Shown piece after piece: positions 12,846 through 20,345 of a stretch of DNA of 21,084 nt. The notes beneath the pieces are model-generated. The model was given only the letters and a program-made list of their open reading frames with translations. It had not been told where the DNA came from and ran no database searches. The position numbers were made by a program, and so were the translations under genes. The DNA is taken from the NCBI GenBank assembly GCA_023442215.1, contig JAEZMP010000157.1:1-21084 (forward strand). Reading direction: 5' to 3'. Each line of letters opens with the position of its first letter. Positions within the stretch are counted from its first letter, which is position 1. The stretch comes from Pseudomonadota bacterium (GTDB taxonomy: Bacteria; Pseudomonadota; Alphaproteobacteria; Rhizobiales; Segnochrobactraceae).

Positions 12846-14153
12846 TCAGATGTCGAGCGTCGTGTCACGTTCCCAGGCGGTAAAGTGGCCGCAATAGGCG
12901 TTCCAGTCGTCATGCCTGAGCTTGAGATAGGCGACGGAGAATGCCGCGCCCATCGTCTCCGTCAGGCGTGTATCGGCCTCGAAGGCGCGCAGGGCGTCGA
13001 GCAGGTTCAGCGGCAGCTTCGGCGCATCGGTGACGAGGTGACCGTCGCGGTACATGTCGATGTCGTGGTGCGGGCCGGGATCGGCATCGGTCACAAGCCC
13101 GTCGAGGCCGGCGGCGATGATGGCCGCCTGCAGCAGATACGGGTTCGCCGCCCCGTCCGGCAGCCGCAGTTCGAACCGCCCGGGGCCCGGTACGCGCACC
13201 ATGTGTGTGCGGTTATTGCCCGTCCAGGTCACGCTATTGGGCGCCCATGTCGCACCGGAGAGCGTCCGGGGCGCGTTGATGCGCTTGTAGGAGTTCACCG
13301 TCGGATTGGTGATGGCGGCGAGCGCGGTCGCATGGGCCATGATGCCGCCGAGGAAGGCTCGGCCCTTGGCCGAAAGGCCGAACGGCATCGAGGGGTCGGC
13401 GAAGGCGTTGGCGGTGCCGTCGCTGTTCCAGACCGACACATGGGTGTGGCAGCCGTTGCCGGTCAGCCCCTTGAACGGCTTCGGCATGAAGGTTGCGCGC
13501 AGCCCATGCTTCTCGGCGACCGACTTCACCATGAACTTGAAGAACGAGTGCTTGTCGGCCGTCGCCAGCGCGTCGTCGAACTCCCAGTTCATCTCGAACT
13601 GGCCGTTCGCGTCCTCGTGATCGTTCTGGTAGGGCTTCCAGCCGAGCGCGAGCATGGCATCGCAGATCTCGGCGATTACGTCGAAGCGCCGCATCACCGC
13701 CTGCTGGTCATAGCAGGGCTTCTCGGCGGTATCGAAGCCGTCGGAGATCGCCGAGCCGTCGGGCAGAATGAGGAAGAACTCGGCCTCGACGCCGGTCTTC
13801 ACCCGCAGGCCCGCCGCTGCCGCCTCCGCAACCAGCCGCTTCAGCACCACCCTCGGCGCCTGGGCAACCGGTTCGCCCTCCATGAAGCAGTCGGCCGCGA
13901 CCCAGGCTACGTCCGGCTTCCACGGTAGCTGGATCACGGAGGACGGATCGGGCATCGCGAACAGGTCGGGATGCGCCGGGCTGAGATCGAGCCAGGTGGC
14001 GAAGCCGGCAAACCCGGCCCCGTCGCGCTGCATCTCGGCGATCGCCGCCGTGGGCACGAGCTTGGCGCGCTGGCCGCCGAACAGATCGGTGTAGCTGATC
14101 ATGAAATAGCGGATGCCGCGCTCGGCGGCATAGGTGGAAAGATCGGTGGTCAC
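12846..14153 (-). CDS. glnT: Type III glutamine synthetase-like ligase / gamma-glutamylmethylamide synthetase
   Basis: A 435-residue enzyme of the glutamine synthetase superfamily, matching GlnT/GmaS in length. It reads 'YFMISYTDLFGGQRAKLVP' (beta-grasp region), 'GVEAEFFLI' (121-129), 'YQNDHEDANGQFEMNW' (175-190, metal and glutamate ligands), 'GNGCHTHVS' (232-240), 'NSYKRINAPRT' (287-297), 'TGNNRTHMVRVPGPGRFELRLPDGAANPYL' (311-340, ATP and glutamate binding). The family couples ATP hydrolysis to amide formation between glutamate and ammonia (GlnT) or methylamine (GmaS, making gamma-glutamylmethylamide). Its place beside all mgs- and mgd-type genes favours GmaS, but the rhizobial glnT has the same neighbours. 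The GTG at 14153 has GAGGGGA upstream. It is the last gene of the minus-strand operon, separated from glxD by a strong hairpin that could let it be expressed at a different level. Confidence 0.9.
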   Translation of the reverse strand: MTTDLSTYAAERGIRYFMISYTDLFGGQRAKLVPTAAIAEMQRDGAGFAGFATWLDLSPAHPDLFAMPDPSSVIQLPWKPDVAWVAADCFMEGEPVAQAPRVVLKRLVAEAAAAGLRVKTGVEAEFFLILPDGSAISDGFDTAEKPCYDQQAVMRRFDVIAEICDAMLALGWKPYQNDHEDANGQFEMNWEFDDALATADKHSFFKFMVKSVAEKHGLRATFMPKPFKGLTGNGCHTHVSVWNSDGTANAFADPSMPFGLSAKGRAFLGGIMAHATALAAITNPTVNSYKRINAPRTLSGATWAPNSVTWTGNNRTHMVRVPGPGRFELRLPDGAANPYLLQAAIIAAGLDGLVTDADPGPHHDIDMYRDGHLVTDAPKLPLNLLDALRAFEADTRLTETMGAAFSVAYLKLRHDDWNAYCGHFTAWERDTTLDI

Positions 14154-14312
14154 GGCGCATTCCCCTCGAATGGCGGCGTCACGGACAGGCGGTGGAAGGC
14201 TTATCGTTGTCTCGTCATCGGTTCCGGGCGTCCGGTCTTGATGCCGGCCATTCCCGTCCCGCCGTCTTCCGCGCAGTCTGCCGCCGCGCTCGAAGAAACG
14301 AACCGTTATCGC

Positions 14313-14354
14313 GGCTCTGACCGGCGCCCTCTACCGGGGGCACCGGTCGGAGCC
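14313..14354 (-). terminator. Strong hairpin between glxD/mgsC and glnT/gmaS
   Basis: GACCGGCGCCC (14319-14329) pairs with GGGCACCGGTC (14338-14348), with one G-U pair in the transcript and an 8-nt loop. After one mismatch the stem extends with GGCTC (14313-14317) and GAGCC (14350-14354). It begins one base after the glxD stop. There is no strong T run, so it could be a leaky terminator, a 3'-end stabiliser or a processing site separating glnT from the genes upstream. Confidence 0.55.
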
Positions 14355-14355
14355 G

Positions 14356-15684
14356 TCAGAACCCGCTCTTGCCGGGATACCAGTCGGTGCCGGCGAGCGG
14401 CACCCGCGCCATGGCCGCGGCCTCCATCGTCAGCGCGCAGAGATCCTCCGGCTCCAGATTGTGCAGGCTGTTGTGGCCGCAGGCCCGCGCGATGGTCTGG
14501 GCCTCCAGCGTCATCACCTTCAGGTAGTTGGCGAGCCGCCGCCCTGCCGCGACGGGGTCGAGCCGGCTTGCGAGCACCGGGTCCTGGGTGGTGATGCCCG
14601 CCGGATCGCGCCCCTCGTGCCAGTCGTCGTAGGCGCCGGCCGTCGATCCCAGTGCCTGGTATTCGGCTTCCCATTTTGGATCGTTGTCGCCGATCGCGAC
14701 GAGCGCCGCCGTTCCGATCGAGACGGCATCGGCGCCGAGCGCCATCGCCTTCGCCACGTCGGCCCCATTGCGGATGCCGCCGGAGACGATGAGCTGGACC
14801 TTGCGGTGGAGGCCGAGGTCCTGAAGCGCCTGCACGGCCGGTCGGATGCAGGCAAGCGTCGGCTGGCCGACATGCTCGATGAACACATCCTGTGTGGCCG
14901 CCGTCCCCCCCTGCATGCCGTCGAGCACGACCACGTCGGCCCCGGCCTTCACCGCCAGCGCGGTGTCGTAATAGGGCCGGGCGCCGCCCACCTTCACATA
15001 GATGGGTTTCTCCCAGTCCGTGATCTCGCGCAGCTCGAGGATCTTGATCTCAAGATCGTCCGGCCCGGTCCAGTCCGGATGACGGCAGGCGGAGCGCTGG
15101 TCGATACCCTTCGGCAGGGTGCGCATTTCCGCGACGCGATCGGAAATCTTCTGCCCGAGCAGCATCCCACCGCCGCCGGGCTTCGCACCCTGCCCCACCA
15201 CAACCTCGATGGCGTCTGCTCGGCGCAGGTCCCTCGGGTTCATGCCGTAGCGCGAGGGCAGATATTGGTAGACGAGGATGTCGGAATGGCCGCGCTCCTC
15301 ATCGGTCATGCCGCCGTCGCCCGTCGTGGTGGAGGTGCCGGAGAGCGTCGCGCCGCGGCCGAGGGCTTCCTTGGCCTGCGCCGACAGCGCCCCGAAGCTC
15401 ATGCCCGCGATGGTGATCGGGATCTTCAGATGGATCGGCTTCTTCGCGAAGCGCGTGCCGAGCGTGACCGAGGTGTCGCAACGCTCGCGATAGCCTTCGA
15501 GCGGATAGCGGGAGATCGAGGCCCCGAGGAACAGCAGGTCGTCGAAATGCGGCAGCTTGCGCTTGGTGCCGCCGCCGCGGATGTCGTAGATGCCGGTCGC
15601 GGCGGCACGGCGGATCTCCGCGAGCGTGTGGTCGTCGAAGGTGGCCGACTTGCGCGGCGGCGTCTGCGGGTTGTGGTAGCTCAT
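14356..15684 (-). CDS. glxD: FMN-binding glutamate synthase-like protein GlxD/MgsC
   Basis: A 442-residue protein resembling the FMN-binding barrel of glutamate synthase. It shows 'GMSFGALSAQAKEALGRGA' (94-112), 'VVGQGAKPGGGGMLLGQKI' (162-180), 'VLDGMQGGTAAT' (253-264, where glutamate synthases have GxDGGTGA) and 'SGGIRNGADVAKAMALGADAVSIGTAAL' (301-328). In the N-methylglutamate route this subunit carries the synthase reaction of MgsABC; in rhizobia it is called GlxD. The cysteine cluster (C-x5-C-x4-C) that follows the barrel in normal glutamate synthases is absent: residues 329-369 hold no cysteine, although the '(G)ITTQDP' landmark is present. A [3Fe-4S] cluster of the usual kind is therefore unlikely. 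GAGGA precedes the ATG. A 130-bp gap filled by a palindromic repeat separates it from glxC. Confidence 0.9.
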   Translation of the reverse strand: MSYHNPQTPPRKSATFDDHTLAEIRRAAATGIYDIRGGGTKRKLPHFDDLLFLGASISRYPLEGYRERCDTSVTLGTRFAKKPIHLKIPITIAGMSFGALSAQAKEALGRGATLSGTSTTTGDGGMTDEERGHSDILVYQYLPSRYGMNPRDLRRADAIEVVVGQGAKPGGGGMLLGQKISDRVAEMRTLPKGIDQRSACRHPDWTGPDDLEIKILELREITDWEKPIYVKVGGARPYYDTALAVKAGADVVVLDGMQGGTAATQDVFIEHVGQPTLACIRPAVQALQDLGLHRKVQLIVSGGIRNGADVAKAMALGADAVSIGTAALVAIGDNDPKWEAEYQALGSTAGAYDDWHEGRDPAGITTQDPVLASRLDPVAAGRRLANYLKVMTLEAQTIARACGHNSLHNLEPEDLCALTMEAAAMARVPLAGTDWYPGKSGF

Positions 15685-15700
15685 GGACCGCGATCCTCGC

Positions 15701-15817
15701 TTAGAGCGCCTTCCGACCGGATGGCATCATCCGATCGACAGGAAATCGCTCCCAATTCAAAAGCTTGGGCATTTCCTTGTCGTTCAGGTCGGTTCGATCC
15801 GAACGGGTTATGCTCAA
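15701..15817. repeat. Rhizobial-type intergenic palindromic repeat between glxC and glxD
   Basis: The stretch has near-complementary ends (TTAGAGC at 15701, GCTCAA at 15812) and several internal stems. CGGATG/CATCCG surrounds 15719-15733. A long hairpin spans 15736-15782, where CGACAGGAAAT pairs with ATTTCC-t-TGTCG and CCCAA pairs with TTGGG inside it. GTTCG/CGAAC lies near 15792-15804. The right end covers the glxC stop codon (15814-15816). It resembles the dispersed intergenic palindromes common in Rhizobiales (from memory), and a shorter relative lies after ompW at 11850-11874. Confidence 0.65.
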
Positions 15818-16497
15818 TACGCATCGGCGTTATCGATGTGGAAGGTGTAGAGCCGCCGCGCCGAGCCGTAGCGGCGGAAGGTGGCCGGGTCGGCATCCGC
15901 GCCCGCTCTGGCGAGCAGGTCGGCGAGTAGCGCGAGGTGCTCGGGGCGCATCTCCTTCTCGCCGCAGTCGGCCCCGAGGCTCCTGACGCTGCCGCGCACG
16001 AACAGCCGCGCCTCGTAGAGGCTGTCGCCCAGCGCCTCGCCCGCGTCGCCCAGCACGACGAGGTTGCCCGCCTGCGCCATGAACGCCGACATGTGGCCGA
16101 TGGAGCCGTGCACGACGATGTCGATGCCCTTCATCGAGATGCCGCAGCGCGAGGCCGCATTGCCCTTGACGACGAGCAGGCCGCCGCGCCCGGTCGCGCC
16201 GGCATATTGCGAGGCGTCGCCCTCGACGACGACGGTACCGGACATCATGTTCTCCGCCACGCCCGGTCCGGCCGATCCATGAACGGTGACGTTGCCGCCG
16301 TCGTTCATGCCGGCGCAGTAGTAGCCGACCGAGCCGTGGACCTTAACCGTCACCGGCGCATCGATGCCGACGGCAACGGCATGGTGCCCGCGCGGGTTCG
16401 TCACCTCGAACACGGTGTCGTTGGCGCCGTCATTCAGGCCATGGAGCGCGCTGTTGAGATCGCGAAGCGGCGTGACCGAGAGATCGAAGACGGGCAT
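15814..16497 (-). CDS. glxC: GXGXG-domain protein GlxC/MgsB (glutamate synthase alpha C-terminal-like)
   Basis: A 227-residue protein built of right-handed beta-helix turns like the C-terminal domain of glutamate synthase: 'VTVKVHGSVGYYCAGMNDGGNVTVHGSAG', 'GTVVVEGDASQYAGATGRGGLLVVKGNAA', 'IDIVVHGSIGHMSAFMAQAGNLVVLGDAGEALGDSLYEARLFVRGSV'. The repeated V-x-G-x-(A/V/S) steps are the family signature. In N-methylglutamate synthase it is the structural subunit between the amidotransferase (MgsA) and the FMN subunit (MgsC). I use the ATG at 16497, where the conserved 'MPVFDLSVTPLRDLNSAL' starts, with GAGAG upstream; a longer frame from 16581 adds an atypical Arg-rich leader. It lies 80 bp after glxB, and its stop codon lies inside the intergenic repeat. 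Confidence 0.9.
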   Translation of the reverse strand: MPVFDLSVTPLRDLNSALHGLNDGANDTVFEVTNPRGHHAVAVGIDAPVTVKVHGSVGYYCAGMNDGGNVTVHGSAGPGVAENMMSGTVVVEGDASQYAGATGRGGLLVVKGNAASRCGISMKGIDIVVHGSIGHMSAFMAQAGNLVVLGDAGEALGDSLYEARLFVRGSVRSLGADCGEKEMRPEHLALLADLLARAGADADPATFRRYGSARRLYTFHIDNADAY

Positions 16498-16577
16498 GGC
16501 AGTGCTCTCGAAGGGGCGGTGGAGGCGGAACGCACGGGACAGACGGGAAAGCCGGCGGAGGGAAGCGGGTCGCGGGA

Positions 16578-17486
16578 TCACGCCGCCGCGCGGTGGTCCC
16601 AGAAATAGACGGTGGCCGGCTCAGGCTCCCAGACCCGCGCCGTCTCGATGCCGGGCAGGCCGACGAGTGCGCGGTATTCGGAGCCGAACGCCACGTAGCG
16701 ATCGGTCTCGGCCATGACCGCCGGCTTGCAGGCGATCGGATCGCGCAGCACGCCGAAGCCGGACCGCGTGCCGACGACGAAGGTATAGAACCCGTCGAGA
16801 TCGCTGAGGGCGCCTTCCAGCGCCTCGCCGAGATTTTTGCCGGCGGCCATCTCGGCGGTGAGATAGGCGGCAGCGACCTCCGAGTCGTTCTCCGTCTCGA
16901 AGCGCATGCCGTCCCGAACGAGGGCGCGGCGCAGGTTGTTGTGGTTCGAAAGCGAGCCATTGTGCACGAGGCACTGGTCCGGACCTGTCGAGAACGGATG
17001 CGCGCCGAGCGTGGTGACGGCCGATTCCGTCGCCATGCGGGTGTGGCCGATGCCGTGGCTGCCGGCCATCGCCGCGATGCCGAAGCGGGCGAGCACATCC
17101 CGGGGCAGACCGACTTCCTTGTAGATCTCCACATTCTCGCCGACGCCCATCACGCGGACCGCCGGCGCGACCGTGCCAAGCGCCGCGCGGACGGCTTCCG
17201 CATGAGCGGCGGGAACGGTGATGACGGCATGGGTGCTCTTGACCGCCACCCTCGCGGTGCCCTCCGAAGCCGGCGCCAGAGCCGCCTCGAGGCCCGGGAA
17301 GTCCGCTTCTGGCTGCGGCGACTGCACCGTGATCTTCACCGCGCCGTTCGTGCCTGCGCCGTAGATGGCGATGCCCGCGGAGTCCGGCCCCCTGTCGGTC
17401 ATGGTGACGAGCATCGCCGAAAGCAGCGCGCCGAGCTCGGGCTCCAGCGTCTTGTCCTTCAGGAACAACCCGACAATGCCGCACAT
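16578..17486 (-). CDS. glxB: Class II glutamine amidotransferase GlxB/MgsA
   Basis: A 302-residue class II (Ntn-type) glutamine amidotransferase. The catalytic Cys2 directly follows the initiator Met in 'MCGIVGLFLKD', and 'MTDRGPDSAGIAIYG' (about 29-43) is the usual second landmark. 'GIGHTRMATES' and 'HPFSTGPDQCLVHNGSLSNHNNLRR' carry the glutamine-binding residues, and 'ENDSEVAAAYL' follows. It would release ammonia or an amine from glutamine or gamma-glutamylmethylamide and pass it to the FMN subunit GlxD/MgsC. GGAGGA lies just upstream of the ATG. It follows the GlxA-type regulator gene on the same strand after 111 bp and starts the glxB-glxC-glxD-glnT run. A transcription start in that gap, which is more AT-rich than its surroundings, is possible. 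Confidence 0.92.
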   Translation of the reverse strand: MCGIVGLFLKDKTLEPELGALLSAMLVTMTDRGPDSAGIAIYGAGTNGAVKITVQSPQPEADFPGLEAALAPASEGTARVAVKSTHAVITVPAAHAEAVRAALGTVAPAVRVMGVGENVEIYKEVGLPRDVLARFGIAAMAGSHGIGHTRMATESAVTTLGAHPFSTGPDQCLVHNGSLSNHNNLRRALVRDGMRFETENDSEVAAAYLTAEMAAGKNLGEALEGALSDLDGFYTFVVGTRSGFGVLRDPIACKPAVMAETDRYVAFGSEYRALVGLPGIETARVWEPEPATVYFWDHRAAA

Positions 17487-17597
17487 GGCGCTTCCTCCGG
17501 TCCCGCATCCTCATGACGAGGGATGCCAAAATTCGGGACACGCCGCAAGCCTTCAGGCGAATATAATTTTCACCGAAAGAATAACTCTCGCGCTGCC

Positions 17598-18632
17598 TCA
17601 CATGGACGGATCCGATGGCGCGACGGGGTGCGCGCCCCGGGCCATCGTGGGCGACAGGCCGAACGCGGCCCGGAAGCACCGGGCGAAATGGCCGGGGCTG
17701 GAAAAGCCGACGGCGAAGGCGATCTCGGCGACGGAAAGCGGGCTTTCGCGCAGCAGCCGGCCGGCGTGTTCCAGCCTTAGCCGACGGTGGATGTCCGCCG
17801 CCCCTGCCCCGAGCTGGCGGGCGAACAGGCGGTCTAGCTGGCGCGGGCTGACACCGGCGAGCCGCGCCATCGCCGCCCGCGGCAACGGCTGCGCGATGCT
17901 CGCTTCCATCTTCTCCAGCACCGCGACGAGGCCCGGGTGGTTGACGCCGTAGCGCTCGCAGAGCGAGGCACGCTGCGGGCCGGCGGCCTCCGCGACCTCG
18001 GTGTGGAGATACCAGTCGGAGACGCGGCGGGCGAAACCTTCCCCCATCCGCCCGGCGATCAGGGCGTGCATCATGTCGAGCGGCGCGACGCCGCCGCCGC
18101 AGGTGAGCCGGTCGCGGTCGATCACGAACCGGGCCTGCTCGGGAACGAGCGTGGGGAAGGCTTCGCGCAGCGCCGGGGCGTGCTCCCAGTGGATGGTGAA
18201 ACGCCGCTCGCGCAAGAGGCCCGCCGCCGCCAGCACATAGGGGCCGCCGGAGATGCCGCCGATCCGCACGCCCTCGCTCGCAAGCTGCCGCAGCGCGGCG
18301 TGAACCGCCGGCCGCTGCCATGCGGCAGGTGAGCCGCCTGCGCAGACGAAGGCGATATCGAGACCTGCCTCGCGCCCCGGCAGCGGATGCACCGGCACCG
18401 TGGCGCCGCCGGAGCTTGCGACCGTACCGCCCGCCTCGCCGAACGCTGCCACCTCGAACAGCGGCCGGCCGGCGAGGATGTTGGCCGCGCGCAGCGGCTC
18501 GCTCGCCGCCGCATAGGACATCAGCGCGAAGCCCGGCAGCAGGATGAAGCCGATGCGCTGCACCGGCCCGGTGGCGGCGCCGTTCGGCAGCGAAGGACGG
18601 GCATCGGCGGCCGGAGGATCCGAACGAGCCAT
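17598..18632 (-). CDS. glxA: GlxA-family regulator (DJ-1/PfpI-like domain plus AraC helix-turn-helix)
   Basis: A 344-residue two-domain regulator. Residues about 25-195 form a DJ-1/PfpI-like amidotransferase fold: 'QRIGFILLPGFALMSYAAASEPLRAAN', then 'GGISGGPYVLAAAGLLRERRFTIHWEH', then 'CGGGVAPLDMMHALI'. The nucleophile cysteine of active PfpI enzymes is a serine in the GISGG turn, so it is a sensor and not a hydrolase. Residues 240-335 are the AraC DNA-binding domain ('MARLAGVSPRQLDRLFARQLG' and 'SVAEIAFAVGFSSPGHFARCFRAAFGLSP'). GlxA relatives include regulators of arginine, carnitine and glycine-betaine/sarcosine use in Pseudomonas. Placed between the divergent glxBCD-glnT and soxBDA units, it probably activates both in response to an N-methylated amine or its product (inference). 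The ATG at 18632 is preferred; a start at 18728 would run almost into soxB. Confidence 0.92.
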   Translation of the reverse strand: MARSDPPAADARPSLPNGAATGPVQRIGFILLPGFALMSYAAASEPLRAANILAGRPLFEVAAFGEAGGTVASSGGATVPVHPLPGREAGLDIAFVCAGGSPAAWQRPAVHAALRQLASEGVRIGGISGGPYVLAAAGLLRERRFTIHWEHAPALREAFPTLVPEQARFVIDRDRLTCGGGVAPLDMMHALIAGRMGEGFARRVSDWYLHTEVAEAAGPQRASLCERYGVNHPGLVAVLEKMEASIAQPLPRAAMARLAGVSPRQLDRLFARQLGAGAADIHRRLRLEHAGRLLRESPLSVAEIAFAVGFSSPGHFARCFRAAFGLSPTMARGAHPVAPSDPSM

Positions 18633-18747
18633 GGCGGAGGCAGCTTTCCCAAGGAGATGTCTCGAAACTATCGCGAAGCGTCTCTTTCCTGCAAGCCAGC
18701 AGCGACCACTCGCGCGATGATGACCCATCCCAGCCGGCGGAGCCGCG
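18633..18747. promoter_or_regulatory. Divergent promoter region glxA / soxB
   Basis: This 115-bp gap separates the starts of glxA (minus) and soxB (plus), so it must hold both promoters and probably the regulator's binding sites. I see no clear sigma-70 hexamer pair. A loosely repeated GTCTC (18659-18663 and 18681-18685, 22 bp apart) could be an AraC-type direct repeat. A purine-rich CGGCGGAG precedes the soxB start. Confidence 0.4.
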
Positions 18748-19998
18748 ATGCGTTATTCTGCCCTGTCCCTGTTGCTGAACGGCCTTTCTGGCAACCGCGG
18801 CTGGAAGCCGGCCTGGCGCACGCCCGCGCCGAAACCCCGCTACGACGTGGTGATCGTGGGTGGCGGCGGGCATGGCCTCGCCACGGCCTATTATCTCGCG
18901 AAGGAGTACGGCGTCGCCAACGTGGCCGTGCTGGAGAAGGGCTGGCTCGGCAGCGGCAATATCGGGCGCAACACCACCATCATCCGCTCGAACTACCTGC
19001 TTGCCGGCAACAATCCGTTCTACGAGCTTTCGATGAAGCTGTGGGAGGGGCTGGAGAGGGACTTCAATTTCAACGCCATGGTTTCCCAGCGCGGCGTTTT
19101 GAACCTGTTCCATTCCGACGGGCAGCGCGATGCCTACACCCGCCGCGGCAATGCCATGCGGCTCCATGGCGTCGACGCAGAACTGCTCGACCGCGAGGCG
19201 GTGCGGCAGCGGCTGCCGTTCCTCGATTTCGACAATGCGCGCTTCCCAATCAAGGGCGGCCTGCTGCAGCCGCGCGGCGGCACCGTGCGCCACGATGCCG
19301 TGGCCTGGGGCTACGCGCGCGGCGCCTCCGCGCGCGGCGTCGACATCATCCAGCACTGCGAGGTCACCGGCATCCGGCGGGAGGGCGGGCGCGTAACCGG
19401 GGTGGAGACGACCCGCGGCTTCATCGGCGCGGGCAAACTGGCGCTCGCCACCGCCGGCAATTCCAGCCTGACCGCCCAGATGGCGGGGCTGACGCTGCCG
19501 CTCGAAAGCCATGTGCTGCAGGCGTTCGTGTCGGAGGGGCTGAAGCCGATGATCGATACGGTCATCACCTTCGGCGCCGGGCATTTCTACGTCTCGCAGT
19601 CCGACAAGGGCGGGCTCGTGTTCGGCGGCGATATCGACGGCTACAATTCCTATGCCCAGCGCGGCAACCTTGCGCTGGTCGAGCACGTCGCCGAGGCCGG
19701 CGTTTCCATGATCCCGGCGCTATCGCGGCTGCGCATCCTCAGATCCTGGGGCGGCATCATGGACATGTCGATGGACGGCTCGCCGATCATCGACCGCACG
19801 CCGCTCGACAACCTCTATCTCAATGCCGGCTGGTGCTATGGCGGCTTCAAGGCGACGCCGGCCTCCGGGCTCTGCTTCGCCCACCTGATCGCGCGCGGCG
19901 AGCCGCACGAGACCGCCCGCGCCTTCCGCCTCGACCGCTTCGCCCGCGGCGCACTGATCGACGAGAAGGGCGTGGGCGCCCAGCCGAACCTGCACTGA
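18748..19998 (+). CDS. soxB: Sarcosine oxidase beta subunit / N-methylglutamate dehydrogenase subunit A
   Basis: A 416-residue flavoprotein of the heterotetrameric sarcosine oxidase family. 'RYDVVIVGGGGHGLATAYYLAKEYG' (31-55) is the dinucleotide-binding fold, followed by 'VLEKGWLGSGNIGRNTTIIRSNY', the family's most conserved stretch. 'GGTVRHDAVAWGYARGA' (about 177-193) contains His182, which by motif position should be the residue holding FMN covalently. 'ILRSWGGIMDMSMDGSPIID' and 'AGWCYGGFKATPASG' close the flavin pocket. The subunit oxidises an N-methyl amino acid (sarcosine or N-methylglutamate) and passes the methylene group to tetrahydrofolate on the alpha subunit. It starts the plus-strand unit, divergent from glxA, and is followed by soxD after 74 bp. 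Which N-methyl substrate is used is undecided. Confidence 0.93.
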   Translation: MRYSALSLLLNGLSGNRGWKPAWRTPAPKPRYDVVIVGGGGHGLATAYYLAKEYGVANVAVLEKGWLGSGNIGRNTTIIRSNYLLAGNNPFYELSMKLWEGLERDFNFNAMVSQRGVLNLFHSDGQRDAYTRRGNAMRLHGVDAELLDREAVRQRLPFLDFDNARFPIKGGLLQPRGGTVRHDAVAWGYARGASARGVDIIQHCEVTGIRREGGRVTGVETTRGFIGAGKLALATAGNSSLTAQMAGLTLPLESHVLQAFVSEGLKPMIDTVITFGAGHFYVSQSDKGGLVFGGDIDGYNSYAQRGNLALVEHVAEAGVSMIPALSRLRILRSWGGIMDMSMDGSPIIDRTPLDNLYLNAGWCYGGFKATPASGLCFAHLIARGEPHETARAFRLDRFARGALIDEKGVGAQPNLH

Positions 19999-20031
19999 GA
20001 CCGACCGATACTCACCCGACCCGCACCGCAC

Positions 20032-20059
20032 GGTGCCGATCCTCTGGTGCCGATCCTCT
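20032..20059. repeat. Perfect 14-bp tandem duplication upstream of soxD
   Basis: GGTGCCGATCCTCT occurs twice head-to-tail (20032-20045 and 20046-20059) with no mismatch. It ends 13 bases before the soxD ATG and only just upstream of the ribosome-site region. This looks like a recent slippage duplication in the soxB-soxD leader. Confidence 0.85.
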
Positions 20060-20072
20060 GGGGACGAAGACG

Positions 20073-20345
20073 ATGGCGAGCCTGATCCACTGCCCGCATT
20101 GCGGCCCGCGGCCGCGGGAGGAGTTCACCGTCCGCGGTTCCGCGCTCCAGCGGCCAGCGCCGGATGATTCATGGGATGAGTGGTTCGCCTATGTCTATAT
20201 GCGCGAGAACCCGCGCGGCCCGCACCGCGAGCACTGGCAGCATACCGGCGGCTGCCGGCGCTGGCTGGAGGTGACGCGAAACACCGCCACCCACGAAACC
20301 CTCGCCGTGCGCGATGCCGCGCTCGGTACGGAGGCGCGGCCGTGA
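20073..20345 (+). CDS. soxD: Sarcosine oxidase delta subunit / N-methylglutamate dehydrogenase subunit B
   Basis: A 90-residue zinc subunit of the heterotetrameric oxidase. It starts 'MASLIHCPHCGPRPREEF', and 'WDEWFAYVYMRENPRGPHREHWQHTGGCRRWLEV' is the SoxD family core. The four expected zinc ligands are present as Cys7, Cys10, His57 and Cys61, matching the three-Cys/one-His set of the characterised enzyme. The ATG at 20073 is chosen because the zinc motif begins at residue 7, as in the family; a longer open frame upstream in the same phase is a shadow of soxB on GC-rich DNA. The stop overlaps the soxA start (GTGA, 20342-20345), so the two are translationally coupled. The small subunit stabilises the alpha subunit near the NAD site. 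Confidence 0.93.
   Translation: MASLIHCPHCGPRPREEFTVRGSALQRPAPDDSWDEWFAYVYMRENPRGPHREHWQHTGGCRRWLEVTRNTATHETLAVRDAALGTEARP

Noticed and set aside
12630..15930. Plus-strand frames of 432 and 489 codons opposite glnT and glxD
   Set aside because: Antisense to strongly recognisable enzymes; no domain and atypical composition.
17487..17597. Possible sigma-54 promoter (TGGCAT...) before glxB
   Set aside because: No matching TTGC element lies at the required spacing; only an AT-rich stretch can be claimed.
16621..19686. 1021-codon minus-strand open frame
   Set aside because: It crosses glxB, glxA and the antisense of soxB in the wrong phase, and its product is low-complexity Arg/Ala/Gly; a GC-bias shadow.
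18387..20345. 652-codon plus-strand open frame ending with soxD
   Set aside because: Only the last 90 codons are real (soxD). Upstream it runs through antisense glxA and out-of-phase soxB with an Arg-rich, domain-free product.
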